Below the pieces are notes generated by a model that was not told the origin of the DNA, did not search any database, and saw nothing but the letters and a program-made list of their open reading frames with translations. The position numbers and the translations under genes were made by a program. 7,029 bases of DNA, taken from positions 1-7,029 of the forward strand of contig JBGAKX010000187.1 of NCBI GenBank assembly GCA_044224215.1. The letters are read 5' to 3'. Source of the DNA: DAOMFM01 sp035429825 (GTDB lineage: Bacteria; Acidobacteriota; Blastocatellia; UBA7656; JADIYM01). Below are positions 5,836 to 7,029 of this stretch, piece by piece. Positions within the stretch are counted from its first letter, which is position 1. Every line of letters starts with the position of its first letter.

Positions 5836-6710
5836 TCGAGTGCGGGTTCTTCGACCTTGCACCCGCGCGCCTGGTAGATCACCGAGTTCACCTCAGCGCC
5901 GACGAGAATCGACAGCCCGAGCAGATACAGCCACAGCATCAGCACGATGACGGCGCCGATGCTGCCGTACGTCACGCTGTAGCTGTTGTGAAACCTGAGG
6001 TACGACGAGAACCCCCACGACGACGCCACGAACATCAGAACGCCCATTACCGAACCGGGCGTGATCCAGTGCCAGCCTCGTGTTTCGTCGTCGGGGCCGA
6101 AGTACAGTGCGACCTCGAGCGCGAAGATCAGGATCACCACGCCCAGTATGTAATTGATGACGAGACTGTAGACCCGCGTGATCAGTGCCAGGTGAAACGT
6201 GTGCGCGAGATACGCGGCGACGCTGTCGCCTGCCGTGACGAGAATCGCGCCGGTGACCATCAGCGCCAGCAGCGCGATGGTCAGTCCGATCGACGTCGCG
6301 CGCATGTGCAGCCACCCGCGCTGCTCGCGCGCGCAGAAGATCCGGTCGAGCGTTCCCATCAACGAGACGACGCCCGATGACGCCGCCCAGAACGTCGCCA
6401 GCATTCCGAGTGTCAGCTTGCTGCCGGTCGACGAGCTCATGATCCGGCCCATCTCGCCTTCCAGCAGCGCAAACGCCTGTTCGGGCATCGCGTCGGCGAG
6501 CGCGTCCCGCATCGTCGCGATGAGATTGGGGCGCGGCATCATGGCGACCACGCTCAGCAGCACGATGAGGAGCGGAAATAGCGCGAGCAGAAAGTAGTAC
6601 GCGAGCTGGGCGGCCGAATCCCAGACGCGGTCCGCCGTCATCTTGTCCCAGACGCGAACGACGAATTCGCGACGCGAGAGGCTGCCGATCGTCCACAACC
6701 CCTTTCGCAT
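5826..6710 (-). CDS. YihY/BrkB family inner-membrane protein
   Basis: This 294-residue integral membrane protein belongs to the YihY/BrkB family, once misnamed ribonuclease BN. Its biochemical role is not established; members are often called virulence factor BrkB or putative transporters. About six hydrophobic segments are visible, near residues 36-58, 97-118, 140-162, 181-204, 216-236 and 248-272. The family signature lies at 244-275, with YSVTYGSIGAVIVLMLWLYL followed by GAEVN. The N-terminal AQLAYYFLLALFPLL (34-48) is also characteristic, as is the LMGTLDRIF segment at 117-125. Length is normal for the family. The start at ATG 6710 is supported by GGAG six bases upstream. It begins 16 nt after the stop of the upstream minus-strand gene, so the two are probably one operon. 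Its stop codon lies within a degenerate repeat at the convergent junction, so the last few residues (LDCD) may not be conserved. Confidence 0.93.
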   Translation of the reverse strand: MRKGLWTIGSLSRREFVVRVWDKMTADRVWDSAAQLAYYFLLALFPLLIVLLSVVAMMPRPNLIATMRDALADAMPEQAFALLEGEMGRIMSSSTGSKLTLGMLATFWAASSGVVSLMGTLDRIFCAREQRGWLHMRATSIGLTIALLALMVTGAILVTAGDSVAAYLAHTFHLALITRVYSLVINYILGVVILIFALEVALYFGPDDETRGWHWITPGSVMGVLMFVASSWGFSSYLRFHNSYSVTYGSIGAVIVLMLWLYLLGLSILVGAEVNSVIYQARGCKVEEPALDCD

Positions 6711-6726
6711 CAGCGGCTCCGGCGGT

Positions 6727-7029
6727 TCAGTCGAATCGCAGCATCCACATCATCACTTCCTGATCGGGCTGCGGACCGGTCATCGCGCAGATCAGGCCGT
6801 CGACCTCCCCGTCGCCTTCGGGGATCTGGAAGACGAAGTCGGCGAACGGGATCACCGACACGCTCATGTTCTCGCCGGCGGCGATCGCGAAGGCGAAATT
6901 GTCAGCGGTCTCCTGCGTGTAGAGGCGTCCGGTGATCTGGATGCTCACTCCGGGCAGCGAAGGAGTGACGAGCGTGACCTCGTCGTTGGCATGGCGCCGG
7001 ATGATTCCGAGCGCCTGGTCGTACGAAAT
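6727..7029 (-). CDS. Unrecognised protein, C-terminal 100 residues (start beyond right edge)
   Basis: The minus-strand frame is open from the right edge to a TGA at 6727. I do not recognise the family. A GTG at 6948 would give 73 residues, but no suitable Shine-Dalgarno sequence precedes it (GGA abuts the GTG), and the frame upstream to the edge reads as plausible protein (a helix-like DQALGIIRRHAND followed by VTLVTPSLPGVSIQITG). I therefore treat it as a 5'-truncated gene. The visible part is soluble and acidic with alternating hydrophobic stretches suggesting beta strands. It has a Gly/Asp/Glu-rich turn (PEGDGEVDG) and a Met/Trp-rich end (EVMMWMLRFD). There is no membrane segment or catalytic motif. 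It lies 16 nt upstream of yihY on the same strand, which suggests co-transcription but says little about function. Confidence 0.6.
   Translation of the reverse strand: MSYDQALGIIRRHANDEVTLVTPSLPGVSIQITGRLYTQETADNFAFAIAAGENMSVSVIPFADFVFQIPEGDGEVDGLICAMTGPQPDQEVMMWMLRFD

Noticed and set aside
5797..6797. Exact 16-nt direct repeat ATCGCGCAGATCAGGC at 5797-5812 and 6782-6797
   Set aside because: The second copy is inside a coding frame and does not extend further. With the GC bias and only two copies, chance is a sufficient explanation, though it would be worth counting genome-wide.
1..7029. CRISPR array, transposase or IS ends, tRNA or rRNA genes
   Set aside because: I looked on both strands. 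There is no regularly spaced repeat array, no transposase-like protein, no terminal inverted repeats flanked by target duplications, and no tRNA- or rRNA-like conserved sequence.

Overview
This is a high-GC (roughly 60-65% by eye) bacterial chromosomal segment of ordinary housekeeping type. It carries no mobile element, CRISPR array, tRNA or rRNA that I can see. Six protein genes fill it, and two of them run off the ends. The set (Der GTPase, a biosynthetic arginine decarboxylase followed by a bacterial deoxyhypusine-synthase homologue, a YihY/BrkB membrane protein and a GAF protein) would suit Gemmatimonadota, Acidobacteriota or a similar GC-rich phylum. That placement is a guess from gene content and codon use, not a demonstrated assignment.

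Layout: positions 1-961 (minus) hold the first 320 residues of a two-GAF-domain sensor-type protein whose C-terminal output domain lies beyond the left edge. Upstream of it, 1073-2452 (minus) encodes the ribosome-assembly GTPase Der (EngA). A divergent control region of about 300 bp (2453-2757) separates der from the rightward polyamine genes. It holds a good sigma70-type promoter for speA (TTGACA-N17-TACATT with an A9 tract upstream), an extended -10 element set almost exactly at the der start codon, three inverted repeats that could be operators, and a GC-rich hairpin at the start of the speA leader. Positions 2758-4647 (plus) encode SpeA, starting at a TTG codon. Positions 4733-5782 (plus) encode the deoxyhypusine-synthase-like protein, 85 nt downstream and probably in the same operon. 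Converging on these from the right are yihY (5826-6710, minus) and, 16 nt upstream of it, the 3' part of an unrecognised gene (6727-7029, minus, open at the right edge). The 43-nt convergent gap contains a short degenerate repeat.

How the genes work together: SpeA makes agmatine from arginine. The neighbouring DHS-family protein keeps the catalytic lysine and the cofactor-type fold of deoxyhypusine synthase. By eye it has lost most of the residues that hold spermidine in the eukaryotic enzyme, and bacteria have no eIF5A to modify. The pair is therefore best read as a two-gene polyamine module whose second step is undefined from sequence. This is the most interesting content of the window. The other genes appear to be unrelated neighbours.
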